From NCBI RefSeq assembly GCF_017744675.1, contig NZ_JAGIAV010000007.1, positions 112,018 through 176,017 of the forward strand: a stretch of DNA of 64,000 nt. Reading direction: 5' to 3'. The translations under genes were made by a program, and so were the position numbers. How positions within the stretch are numbered: position 1 is the stretch's first letter; each line of letters begins with the position of its first letter. A model generated the notes under the pieces. It was not told where the DNA came from, did no database searches, and was given only the letters and a program-made list of their open reading frames with translations. The stretch is from Flavobacterium sp. (GTDB lineage Bacteria; Bacteroidota; Bacteroidia; Flavobacteriales; Flavobacteriaceae). Of the stretch, positions 10,171 through 18,776 are shown one piece after another.

Positions 10171-11898
10171 CTATTTTACATTTGAATTATTAGATGCAGT
10201 AGCATATAATCCTATCAAAGCTCCTGTAAATCCGCCTGCAACATTTGTGGAAAGAATGTCTCCTGAAACTGGGTTTCCAAGGTTCTGAAAATCAACACCG
10301 TTTAAAGCATAGCTAAACTGGTAATTGTCTCCTTCGGCTTTTACTTGCAGACGTAAAGTTCCTTTGATTTCTATTTTTGCGCTTGAAATAATTTCTGATT
10401 GTCCTTTTTCAGTTCTTTCTAAAAGTACATAAGTATCTTTTCCTTTTTTAGTTACACCAAAAACATAGTTGTACTGTTCATTTTGCAGACACACGATTCC
10501 TGCCAGATCATTTTCAGATTCTGGTTTATACTCTAATCCTGTTGAAAAAGTAAAAGTATTGTGCTGCTGTCTGTAAAATAAGGTAGACGTTGGTTTTAAT
10601 TCTTTGATGTTTACCGGAAACGGATTAATCTGCAATCCTTTTTTAACCACAGAAATAAATTTTTCTCTTGGACCTCTTAACCCGATCCATCTGTAATCTA
10701 ATTTTTCTGAAGTAAAATTTTCTGTAAATGTAAAATTGCCATTAGGGAAAAATCCTTCTTTGCCCGTTTTATTTACCACACCGTTTGGCATTTTTAATTT
10801 TGGTCCCATTGGAACTAATCCATTTTCAAAAACAGGAAAAGTGCCAGACCAGTCTACTGGCAGCATAAATGTTTCGCGTCCTGCATTTACTCTATCTTTT
10901 TCATTTGGACGAATTCCTAAAAATACACCATAATATTTGTTATCTGGCCCAAGTACCAAATCGGCGTGTCCTGCCCAATCTACTTTGTTTGGCCTGTTTT
11001 GAGGAAAATATCTCTGGGTTAAAATTGGGTTATTAGAAGATGGTTTAAAAGGCCCCTTTGGACTATCGCTAATAAAAACAACTTCGCTGTGGTTTCCTCC
11101 TGTACCACCTTCGGCACACATCAAATAATAATGATTGTCTTTTTTATACAAATGAGGCGCTTCAATCCAAATTGGTTTTTTAGAAAGATCGACACCACCA
11201 TCTACTATAATTTTATCTGTACCTGGAATTACTTGATCTTTTTCCAAATCATATTCCCAAACCTTAATTACACGGTGTCCGTTATACAATTCCTTTCCTT
11301 TATCAGGAGCATCGTTATGAACAACATAACCTTTTCCATTATCATCGAAGAAAATAGATGGATCAATTCCGTTAAACGCTAATTTAATTGGGCTTCCCCA
11401 GCCTTTTTTAGGATCTTTAGTTTTTACAATGATATTACCTAAACCGCCTGTAAAAGCAGTAACAATCATATAGAAGGTATCATTGTGAGGATTATAAGTA
11501 ATTCCCGGTGCGTAAACACCTGCACTGATTCCTGTATCGTGAGGGTTAAATTCTGAAACGTTATTTAATACTCCTCCTAAATCGGTCCAGTTTACTAAAT
11601 CTTTAGAATGAAAAATTGGCACTCCTGGAAACATGGCAAATGAAGAGCATACCATATAAAAATCGTCTCCTTTTCTAGTAATGGCAGGATCAGGATAGCA
11701 TCCTTGAAGAATAGGAGAATAAAACTCATCTTCTTTTAACGGATTGTTTTTATAAATTTGATCATCTCCTTTATAGATGACGTTCGAAAAAATTGGAGCT
11801 TTCCCGTTTTTCTTTTTCGAACTGCTTTCTTGAGCCTGTAAATTTGCAAAACTTAGCAGCAAAGATGCCATTAATAAAAATGTCTTTTTCTTGTTCAT
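10171..11898 (-). CDS. GH43 beta-xylosidase / alpha-L-arabinofuranosidase with C-terminal beta-sandwich
   Basis: A five-bladed propeller enzyme. The catalytic base lies in GCYPDPA near residue 69, a second Asp in GIDPSIFFDD and the acid in PIWIEAPHLY. The C-terminal part (FTENFTSEKLDYRWIGLRGP onward) is the DUF1349/beta-sandwich domain of XynB-type GH43 enzymes, which close over a xylose-binding pocket. I chose the ATG at 11898 because it starts a proper signal peptide (MNKKKTFLLMASLLL...NLQAQ). An in-frame ATG at 11934 would add 12 residues with no signal character and lies next to the terminator hairpin. Beta-xylosidase is the best guess; arabinofuranosidase activity is possible. It is the first enzyme gene after susCD. 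Confidence 0.88.
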   Translation of the reverse strand: MNKKKTFLLMASLLLSFANLQAQESSSKKKNGKAPIFSNVIYKGDDQIYKNNPLKEDEFYSPILQGCYPDPAITRKGDDFYMVCSSFAMFPGVPIFHSKDLVNWTDLGGVLNNVSEFNPHDTGISAGVYAPGITYNPHNDTFYMIVTAFTGGLGNIIVKTKDPKKGWGSPIKLAFNGIDPSIFFDDNGKGYVVHNDAPDKGKELYNGHRVIKVWEYDLEKDQVIPGTDKIIVDGGVDLSKKPIWIEAPHLYKKDNHYYLMCAEGGTGGNHSEVVFISDSPKGPFKPSSNNPILTQRYFPQNRPNKVDWAGHADLVLGPDNKYYGVFLGIRPNEKDRVNAGRETFMLPVDWSGTFPVFENGLVPMGPKLKMPNGVVNKTGKEGFFPNGNFTFTENFTSEKLDYRWIGLRGPREKFISVVKKGLQINPFPVNIKELKPTSTLFYRQQHNTFTFSTGLEYKPESENDLAGIVCLQNEQYNYVFGVTKKGKDTYVLLERTEKGQSEIISSAKIEIKGTLRLQVKAEGDNYQFSYALNGVDFQNLGNPVSGDILSTNVAGGFTGALIGLYATASNNSNVK

Positions 11899-11931
11899 TA
11901 TATTGTTATTTAAAGAAATATTTTGAAAATA

Positions 11932-11966
11932 CAATAAAAAGCCGAGAGCATTACTCTCGGCTCTAA
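11932..11966 (-). terminator. Intra-operon terminator/attenuator after susD
   Basis: A 9-base perfect stem AGCCGAGAG (11940-11948) pairs with CTCTCGGCT (11954-11962) around a 5-base loop. On the minus strand it is followed by TTTTTATTG. It sits between susD and the GH43 gene, so it would end many transcripts after susCD and lower expression of the enzyme genes. Confidence 0.8.
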
Positions 11967-12047
11967 TTCAAACTAACTTAAACCGTAACAGAAGTCATTT
12001 ATAAAATTAATACTATTAGGAATGTTAGTTTTTAAAAAAATGAGAAT

Positions 12048-13988
12048 TTAGTACCCTGGATTCTGATAAGTTGCTTTTTCATCAGCAGACATTTCCATTC
12101 CGTCAATCTGTCCTTGCGGAATCGGTCTTAGGTAATGGTGCGGGTCAATTGTTCTGGTCACTACTTCAGGTGTGTGTTGTCCATAGTTAGATCCTCCGAT
12201 AGAGTATTTCCCCGCAATTTCATTCCATTTTTGTGTTCTCACTAAATCATACCAGCGGTAACCTTCTCCAAAAAATTCACGTGAACGTTCTGCAAGAATG
12301 TAGTTAATATCAATTACAGCTGGAGTCGCATTGGTCATAGCAGTACTATTATCCTGTATTTTAGCTGTATTTCCATTATTGTCCCATTTCCATTTTCCTG
12401 CTCTGGCTCTTAGCACATTTACAAGAGATCTGGCACTCCATGATCCTGTAGCTCCTTTAACAGCTGCTTCTGCTGCAACAAGGTATAATTCAGAGAATTT
12501 TGCCACTGGGAAAGGTCTTGTGCTTCCTGCATTAGGTTGGCCTAGTCCGCCTGCATTGTCTGTTCTGTATGGTCCAAGTTTCCAGAAACCTGGGTATACA
12601 ATTCTGCTAATGCCTTTTGGAGAAATTACATAATCTGCTCTTCCTGGCAATACTCCTGCACCTACTCCGCTGTCTCCTTGTCCAGAAGGATAAGTTATGG
12701 CTGTTGCAGGCTCATCATTAAGGAAAGTTAAAACAGCATCTCCCGGTTTAATTGTCAAGCCATTAGCATTAGTTAAAGTAGCAACGCCTGTTAGACCTGT
12801 TCCTGTAAGATTCCAATTTCCTCTAAAAACAGTTGTGAATGTTCCATCGTATCTAGAATCGTTGGTTTTATCAGCAAAAGTGTTGGTAAAAACTTCGATT
12901 GGCGGCGCCATTCTTGTCCACGGACGTCCTAGGAATTGGTTTGCTTCTCTTTGAACTGAAGATACCGCAGCAGTTCCGTTTTTACTTCTAATAGCAGTAT
13001 AGTTCCAAGTCACCATCCAGCCTGAAAAGTTGTCCGGGGCACCACCGCTACCATAAGTAAGGCTGGCTCCATTATAATATTCGCTTTCCTGTGTATGATC
13101 TGCATAAAGCATTACTTCTTTGTTTCTGTCATTTGCCCCCGCATTCACATCATAATAAGAGTCTAATAACCCATAAGAACCCGGATTATTTATTCCCTCA
13201 ACAGCCAAGTCATAGGCTTTCTGAAAATACCATTGCGCATCATGCCCATCAGGATCTGTTCTTGGAGCATCTGGATAAGTTGGTATATTGTTAGGATTTT
13301 GCAACCACCAAGCATACGTTAGGTAAGCTTTGGCCAAAAACAAACGTGCTACCGTTTTGGTCACCGTACCAGTCAATCTCGGCGCATCAGGAAGATCTTT
13401 GACCGCTGTAACCAAATCCGGAAAAATGGCTTTTGTATATACTTCAGGAACTGTGTTACGTTTAGAATATCTTGATGGTTTACTGTTGAACTTTAATTCT
13501 CCAGCTCCTAAATCTAGCGGTACACCTCCAAAAGTCTGCACAAGCAAGAAATAATCAAATCCTCTGAAAAATTTCGATTCGGCAATTAAACTGTTGGCAA
13601 CTCCAACGGCTGCACCATTTTCTATAATACCGCTAGCCGTATTAATATCATAATAAGAGTTATTCCATAAAACATCCGAACGGCTTGAAGTTGGATTAAT
13701 AATACCTACTCCAGATAAATCGTGATCCTTAAAGTTTCCATCTGCACTCTGCGCATAAGTTGCTTCATCTGTACCTGTTTGGCAGGCATTATAAAAATAA
13801 GCCTGTCCGTAAATCCAGCGCAAGTGTGCGTAATGAGAAGTTAATCCCTGTTTAACTCCCTGCTCTGTTTTAAAGTAGCCAGGTTCATAAAAGTCATGAG
13901 GTTTTTCTTCTAATATATCAGAACAGCCAGCTAAGGAGAATAAAACCGCTGACCCTATAATTAAATTTTTAAAAATATATCGTTTCAT
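12048..13988 (-). CDS. SusD/RagB-family glycan-binding outer-membrane lipoprotein (PUL 1)
   Basis: A 646-residue SusD-like protein with a lipoprotein signal (SLAGC, acylated Cys22) followed by SDILEEKP, a very common SusD mature start. The N-terminal TPR-like region (DVLWNNSYYDINTASGIIENG) and the C-terminal block (ILAERSREFFGEGYRWYDLVRTQKWN, ending HYLRPIPQGQIDG) are typical. It would form the surface lid over the SusC transporter and bind xylan oligosaccharides. It begins 12 bases after susC and is followed by a strong hairpin terminator, so susCD forms the highly expressed part of the operon. Confidence 0.95.
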   Translation of the reverse strand: MKRYIFKNLIIGSAVLFSLAGCSDILEEKPHDFYEPGYFKTEQGVKQGLTSHYAHLRWIYGQAYFYNACQTGTDEATYAQSADGNFKDHDLSGVGIINPTSSRSDVLWNNSYYDINTASGIIENGAAVGVANSLIAESKFFRGFDYFLLVQTFGGVPLDLGAGELKFNSKPSRYSKRNTVPEVYTKAIFPDLVTAVKDLPDAPRLTGTVTKTVARLFLAKAYLTYAWWLQNPNNIPTYPDAPRTDPDGHDAQWYFQKAYDLAVEGINNPGSYGLLDSYYDVNAGANDRNKEVMLYADHTQESEYYNGASLTYGSGGAPDNFSGWMVTWNYTAIRSKNGTAAVSSVQREANQFLGRPWTRMAPPIEVFTNTFADKTNDSRYDGTFTTVFRGNWNLTGTGLTGVATLTNANGLTIKPGDAVLTFLNDEPATAITYPSGQGDSGVGAGVLPGRADYVISPKGISRIVYPGFWKLGPYRTDNAGGLGQPNAGSTRPFPVAKFSELYLVAAEAAVKGATGSWSARSLVNVLRARAGKWKWDNNGNTAKIQDNSTAMTNATPAVIDINYILAERSREFFGEGYRWYDLVRTQKWNEIAGKYSIGGSNYGQHTPEVVTRTIDPHHYLRPIPQGQIDGMEMSADEKATYQNPGY

Positions 13989-14000
13989 GTCTTCGTCAGA

Positions 14001-17000
14001 TTAAAATGTTAAATTAAGCCCAAATAAATAATTTCTGGTAGTAGGCGTATTGGTACCGATAACCGAAAATCTTCTCTGATAAGAGGCAACAGCCTGATTT
14101 TCGTCTCCAAATGAATTCGTTTCAGGATCCATTCCAGATTTATCATGATATGGAGAAAATAAAACAAACGGATTCTGTGCTGTGAAATATAATCTCAATT
14201 TGTCGATTCCTAAATTTCTTGTAAAGTCCTGATCTATAGTATATCCTAGAGTAAGCGCTCTAATTTTAACATAAGAAGCGTCAAAATACCCCATAGTCGA
14301 CATGTACTTCGGATTATCACCGCTTCTGATACCTCTTGGGTTAGGGAATTCTGCATCTCTATTATCAGGAGTCCAATAATCTACATCAACATTACTTCTA
14401 CGTCCGTTTAACAAGTTCATATAACTTGCTCCTCCATAAAGTGTACTAATTAACACTCCGCCACTTTTAAATGCTCCAACTAAATTAAAATCAAATCCTT
14501 TATAAGTTACGTTACTGTTGAAACCTCCTTGAAAGTCTGGATCTGTTTCAATAATCTGGCGATCACTCGCATTTATAGCACGTGTTGGAGAACCATCTGC
14601 GTTATAATCTCCTGTATATTTCACTTTAATAGATCCTACAACGGTTCCCTGCTGGTTAATTCCTGTTGGCCCTGGCTCATAAATTGACATATACGGATCT
14701 CCTTCTTGCCAGATTCCCACTTTTTGATAATCATAAATAGAGTTAATGTTATATCCAACAAACCAGTTGTTGGCTTCATCGCGGCTAGCTCCAGAAGCTA
14801 GAGCCACCAGCTTGTTTTCGTTTTTGTAGAAGTTAACTCCCACAGTCCAAGTCACACCTTTAGGATTATCTAAAATAACGCCGTTTAATGAGATCTCATA
14901 ACCTTTATTCTGTGTTTCTCCCACATTGGCTACATAACTGTTTACACCAGATGTTGCTGGAAGTCCTACACGTTGCAATAGATTTTTTGTATTGGTTTTA
15001 TAATATTCAACTGTGCCTGATAAACGATTGTTGAAGAATCCGAAATCTAAACCATAGTTCCATGTTGTTGAAAACTCCCATCCTAAATTAGGGTTTGGCA
15101 ATTCTGTTACATATACACCAGTCGAATTAGTGCTTCCAAAATTGTAAGGTCTTGTACTTAAAGCTCCTAAAGTTGCATACGGAGATACTGCTTGATTGGA
15201 TGTTTCTCCATATCCTGCTCTCAGTTTCAATAAACTAATAGAACTCACATTTTTAAGGAAAGACTCATTAGAAAGTGTCCATCCTGCTGAAACTGCTGGA
15301 TAAGTCACCCATTTGTTTCCTGGAGAAAGTCTTGAAGAACCATCAGAACGAACAGTTCCCGAAATGAAATAGCGATTATCATAAGAATACATCAACCTTG
15401 CCATGTAAGACGTTAATCCCCATTGTGTATAATCCTGATCGGCTGGATTGATAACAGCTTCTTCCTCACTCTGTCCTAAATTATAAAATTGGAAGGCATC
15501 GGAAGTAATACCATTTCTAGTCACTCTTGAACTCTGTCCTGTATATTGCTCATTTGAATACAATCCCACAAAATTTATCGTGTGTTTCTGTGCAAAAGTT
15601 TTATCGTACGTTAGTAAATTCTCTAAAAGCCATTGCGTAGACCAACCGTTTGTGATTGCCGCATTAGAAAGTGTTGTTGGGTTTACATCAAATACTCCCT
15701 GACCTTCATAATATCCAGCATTTGATGTGCGGAAATTTAAACCTGTATTCAGTCTGTATTTTAAACCTTCAACCCCCGGAATTTTTACTTCTGCAAAAAT
15801 ATTATTGTACGAACTGAAAGCTCTGTTTAGGTTTACATAACCATCTCCTAAATTTTTAATGGATTGTCTTGTATAAACCCATTGGTCATCTGCAGCCATA
15901 CTAACTGTTCTTTTCAAAGAACCATCTGCATTGTACGGATTTGCAAGTGGTGAAGTCTGCAAAATAGTTCCCGTTCCTATATTATCGCCATTCGTAATCG
16001 TGTAATTGCTATTGGTATTAAATCCTAAGCGGATAGATCTGTTGATCTGCTGATCTAAACCTGCTCTCAGACTAAAACGCTCGTAGCTTTGGCCAGGAAG
16101 TACAGACTCTTCTTTATAATAGCCTAAACCTGCGTTGTAAGCTCCAGTTTCGGTTCCTCCAGAAACGCTTATATCGTGGCTGATCATTTCTCCTGAACCA
16201 TATAGTGAATCCTGCCAGTCTGTATTTACATTTCTTTTCTCATCAACCCCATCTGCATAAAGACCTGCATAGTCACGCAAAGCCGCAAATTTCTGTCCAT
16301 CCATCATAGGATATTTAGACCACGCCTGTTTGATACCGCTGAAACCATTGTATGTAAATGTTGCTTTCTGATTTTTTTTCCCTCTTAAAGTAGTAACCAA
16401 GATTACACCATTTGCTCCTCTCGAACCATAGATCGCAGTCGCAGAAGCATCTTTTAAAATGTCGACAGACTTAATATCTGAAGGATTTATATCTCCAATT
16501 GATCCTGCAAATGGCACTCCATCCAATACCACCAACGGATCGTTACTTCCTGTTAATGATCTAGTTCCTCGTATTCTGATCTGCATTGCTGCTCCAGGTT
16601 TTGAAGAAGTCTGAGTCATTTCGACTCCAGGAAGTCTTCCTTGAAGCGCTTGGGTAATATTGGCTGCTGGAACCTCGTTCAATTCCTTGCCACCAAGAGA
16701 AGCAACAGATCCTGTAACCGCTTCTTTAATTTGTGTACCGTATCCGATTACCACAACTTCTTTTAAGTTATTGGCATCTTCTTCAAGTGTTACATTAATA
16801 TTTTTCTGTCCGTTTACAGCTACTTCTTTGCTTTTTAATCCGATGAAACTAAAAATAAGTACTCCGTTTGCCGGTACATTTATAGAATAAGTACCATCAA
16901 AACTGGTGCTTACACCGTTTTTGGCTCCTTTTAAATTAACATTAGCCCCCGGAATCGGGCCGCTAGCATCAGTTACCGTTCCTGTAACTGTTGTCTGTGC

Positions 17001-17090
17001 TTTAGATTGAAATGAAAACGCAAACATCAGCATAAAAAAACATAAACATTTTAAATGTCTCTGTTTACTTGCAGTAAAGTGGTTAGTCAT
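14001..17090 (-). CDS. SusC/RagA-family TonB-dependent transporter (PUL 1)
   Basis: A 1029-residue TonB-linked outer-membrane transporter. A signal peptide (FQSKAQ) is followed by a carboxypeptidase-regulatory-like domain (about 34-110: TVTGTVTDASGPIPGANV). The plug follows, with EVVVIGYGTQIKEAVTGSV, RIRGTRSL and DASATAIYGSRGANGVILVTT, and then a beta-barrel ending in a C-terminal Phe (NYLFGLNLTF). There is no STN domain, so it is not an ECF/FecR-signalling type and LacI control fits. It would import xylan-derived oligosaccharides with its SusD partner. The promoter region upstream holds a LacI-type operator over the -33 box. Confidence 0.95.
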   Translation of the reverse strand: MTNHFTASKQRHLKCLCFFMLMFAFSFQSKAQTTVTGTVTDASGPIPGANVNLKGAKNGVSTSFDGTYSINVPANGVLIFSFIGLKSKEVAVNGQKNINVTLEEDANNLKEVVVIGYGTQIKEAVTGSVASLGGKELNEVPAANITQALQGRLPGVEMTQTSSKPGAAMQIRIRGTRSLTGSNDPLVVLDGVPFAGSIGDINPSDIKSVDILKDASATAIYGSRGANGVILVTTLRGKKNQKATFTYNGFSGIKQAWSKYPMMDGQKFAALRDYAGLYADGVDEKRNVNTDWQDSLYGSGEMISHDISVSGGTETGAYNAGLGYYKEESVLPGQSYERFSLRAGLDQQINRSIRLGFNTNSNYTITNGDNIGTGTILQTSPLANPYNADGSLKRTVSMAADDQWVYTRQSIKNLGDGYVNLNRAFSSYNNIFAEVKIPGVEGLKYRLNTGLNFRTSNAGYYEGQGVFDVNPTTLSNAAITNGWSTQWLLENLLTYDKTFAQKHTINFVGLYSNEQYTGQSSRVTRNGITSDAFQFYNLGQSEEEAVINPADQDYTQWGLTSYMARLMYSYDNRYFISGTVRSDGSSRLSPGNKWVTYPAVSAGWTLSNESFLKNVSSISLLKLRAGYGETSNQAVSPYATLGALSTRPYNFGSTNSTGVYVTELPNPNLGWEFSTTWNYGLDFGFFNNRLSGTVEYYKTNTKNLLQRVGLPATSGVNSYVANVGETQNKGYEISLNGVILDNPKGVTWTVGVNFYKNENKLVALASGASRDEANNWFVGYNINSIYDYQKVGIWQEGDPYMSIYEPGPTGINQQGTVVGSIKVKYTGDYNADGSPTRAINASDRQIIETDPDFQGGFNSNVTYKGFDFNLVGAFKSGGVLISTLYGGASYMNLLNGRRSNVDVDYWTPDNRDAEFPNPRGIRSGDNPKYMSTMGYFDASYVKIRALTLGYTIDQDFTRNLGIDKLRLYFTAQNPFVLFSPYHDKSGMDPETNSFGDENQAVASYQRRFSVIGTNTPTTRNYLFGLNLTF

Positions 17091-17185
17091 AAAAATTGAT
17101 TTAATTATTAATTGGTTTTTGTTAGTAAGTTTTCCAACTTATATATAGGTGTAAAAAACACCACTACAGATAAGTGTATTTATTA

Positions 17186-17215
17186 CAAATATAGAAAACA
17201 ATTTTTCACACACAA
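17186..17215 (-). promoter_or_regulatory. susC promoter (Bacteroidota -33/-7 type)
   Basis: On the minus strand a TATATTTG box (17193-17186) fits the TAnnTTTG consensus. A TTG (17215-17213) lies 19 bases upstream of it and falls inside the LacI-type operator. The transcript would begin about 90 bases before the susC start codon. Confidence 0.6.
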
Positions 17216-17225
17216 TCGGTTGTGT
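17210..17225. promoter_or_regulatory. LacI-type operator, site 1 (susC)
   Basis: ACACAATCGGTTGTGT is a near-perfect palindrome around a central CG, as LacI-family operators are. It overlaps the susC -33 box, so a bound repressor would block the promoter. The same core recurs at four other places within 3 kb. Confidence 0.7.
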
Positions 17226-17520
17226 AAATTATTTTTTATCGAATAAGAAAAAAAAGGCTAAAAAAAAGATGTTTATCGTATAATTAACTATAAAATATTG
17301 GATATAAATCAAAATTAACTACAACGTTATAGCAATATTTAGGAATAATATTAGGATTACGCAATATTCTTAAAGAAACCATAAAATTGAAGTTTTTATG
17401 CTTTTTTTCTGTGACTTAAAAACTTTGTAATAGCTGTAATTACTTAGGCTTATGAATTTTACAGTTAAATATTACAATTTTTAAAATCGACCCATTGTAT
17501 AGGAAATACAAAAACATAAA

Positions 17521-17532
17521 GCAATCGATTGC
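17521..17532. promoter_or_regulatory. LacI-type operator, site 2 (perfect palindrome)
   Basis: GCAATCGATTGC is a perfect 12-base palindrome with the same CAAnCGnTTG core as the other sites. It lies between the Nudix regulator gene and susC, about 310 bases from site 1, a distance that could allow DNA looping. Confidence 0.5.
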
Positions 17533-17718
17533 TTATTGAAAACTCAAAATTGAGAGGAAAACTTAAGAAGGGAAAAAGGCTAAAATGGAATAACGTTTAA
17601 GTGATTTTAGACTCCACTTATATAATTAAGGAAAGAACAAATTTATCTTTCAAAATAAAAACGTTCTTGAACTATCAGAAAAGATATTTGAAAAGGAATT
17701 TAGTCTAAAGCCAATCTA

Positions 17719-18420
17719 TCAAAAAATGAAATTAAATTTTGCATTCCAACTTACCTCATCTTTTGGAACATTTAGGCTGTAAAATTGAGCTGCTCGATAA
17801 GATACTCCTTCTTCTTTTTCATCTAAACTGCACACCAATCTTCTTTGCAAAATCTTTCTTCTAAAATTTACTTTGTTGATTTTCATTCCTAAAATTTCCT
17901 CATACAATTTGACAACTTGGAGCAAAGTAAATTTTTCCGCCAAAAGATTAAAGCCCACTGCACTGCAGCATATATTTTTTTTCAGCTCCTTAAGGCTAAA
18001 ATCTAAAATTGTTCTGTCGCTGCTCTCTAAATAAGTAGCATTATTTGCTTCTATCCAAATTACATCAGAATTTAAGTCTTCCTCCTCAATTGCATTTTCT
18101 TTTCTCACCATTGCATAATAGACAATTGAAATATTTTCTTGTAATGGAGAATGATGGCCAAATGCTTTTAATTGATCCAAAAAGAAATCATCTGAAGAAA
18201 TATGTTTTTTTAATATTTCTTGTGCCGTTTGTAGCATTGGCTTTCCAGCTAAGCCTGCACTAGGCAATTTCCATTTAAAGCCGTTAAGACTAGTTTCATT
18301 TTTAACCAGGAGAACTTTTAGTTTTTTCTCCTCAAAACAGAATATCACACAGTTTATTTCGATCTTACTTTCATGATGTGGATTCTGGCAAATTCTCTCC
18401 TCTGATTCTTCTTTTTCCAT
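17719..18420 (-). CDS. NrtR/AraR-like Nudix-domain transcriptional regulator
   Basis: A 233-residue protein with an N-terminal Nudix-like domain (about 20-150: INCVIFCFEEKKLKVLLVK, FKWKLPSAGL) and a C-terminal winged helix (about 155-225: LLQVVKLYEEILGMKINKVNFRRKIL). This is the NrtR layout. In Bacteroidota, members of this group act as sugar-responsive regulators, for example of arabinose use, rather than NAD regulators. The Nudix box is degenerate: the usual GxxxxxExxxRExxEE run is replaced by GLAGKPMLQTAQEILKK, so hydrolysis is unlikely and the domain probably senses a sugar metabolite. Two LacI-type operators lie in its upstream region, so it may itself be under LacI control. Confidence 0.82.
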   Translation of the reverse strand: MEKEESEERICQNPHHESKIEINCVIFCFEEKKLKVLLVKNETSLNGFKWKLPSAGLAGKPMLQTAQEILKKHISSDDFFLDQLKAFGHHSPLQENISIVYYAMVRKENAIEEEDLNSDVIWIEANNATYLESSDRTILDFSLKELKKNICCSAVGFNLLAEKFTLLQVVKLYEEILGMKINKVNFRRKILQRRLVCSLDEKEEGVSYRAAQFYSLNVPKDEVSWNAKFNFIF

Positions 18421-18557
18421 AGAAAATAAAATTAAAATTATTCTTAATCGACCAGTCTTCTTATTCCGTGAGGATACGCCTTTTGACAGCCTGGAATCAT
18501 GGTAGAACAGATCCCATACGCATCGACATCGCAGATCGAGATTAAATTTTCACTTAA

Positions 18558-18573
18558 AAACAATCGGTTGTGT
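18558..18573. promoter_or_regulatory. LacI-type operator, site 3
   Basis: AAACAATCGGTTGTGT shares the CAATCGGTTG core with sites 1 and 5. It lies about 140 bases upstream of the Nudix regulator start codon. Confidence 0.6.
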
Positions 18574-18635
18574 AAAATTATGCAAAAAAATGTATTATGC
18601 AAATTTAGTTCACTTTATTTAAAGAGTTTTTAAAA

Positions 18636-18651
18636 TAACAACCGATTGTAT
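18636..18651. promoter_or_regulatory. LacI-type operator, site 4
   Basis: TAACAACCGATTGTAT carries CAACCGATTG, the exact reverse complement of the CAATCGGTTG core. It is paired with site 3 in the same intergenic region. Confidence 0.6.
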
Positions 18652-18720
18652 ATAGTTTTGGTAATTACATTTTTCTCTGTAGTTTTTTAAATCAGGAAAT
18701 TGATATTAAAGTGGACATAA

Positions 18721-18763
18721 AAAAAAACAGCTCTTGCATTTATGTGCAAGAGCTGTTTTTTTT
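18721..18763. terminator. Bidirectional terminator downstream of the LacI gene
   Basis: CAGCTCTTGCA (18728-18738) pairs with TGCAAGAGCTG (18745-18755) over 11 bases with a 6-base loop. A-tract on the left and T-tract on the right allow use on either strand. On the minus strand it ends the LacI gene transcript. Confidence 0.85.
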
Positions 18764-18776
18764 ATGAATAAGAAAT

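Larger units (their letters stand above)
17091..17718. other. Regulatory intergenic region upstream of susC (PUL 1)
   Basis: 628 bases without a gene. It holds the susC promoter, a CAATCGGTTG operator over the -33 box, and a perfect GCAATCGATTGC palindrome about 300 bases further upstream. The rest is AT-rich, and I see no ORF or clear RNA structure there. Confidence 0.6.
18421..18776. other. Upstream region of the Nudix regulator gene
   Basis: 356 bases holding two LacI-type operators (18558-18573 and 18636-18651, centres 78 bases apart) and the bidirectional terminator behind the LacI gene. The part near 18450-18540 is less AT-rich than its surroundings but shows no motif I can name. Confidence 0.55.

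Noticed and set aside
12331..12954. Plus-strand ORFs within susD of PUL 1
   Set aside because: They lie antisense to a well-supported gene and have no domain character. The many similar ORFs antisense to susC, GH and esterase genes were left out for the same reason.
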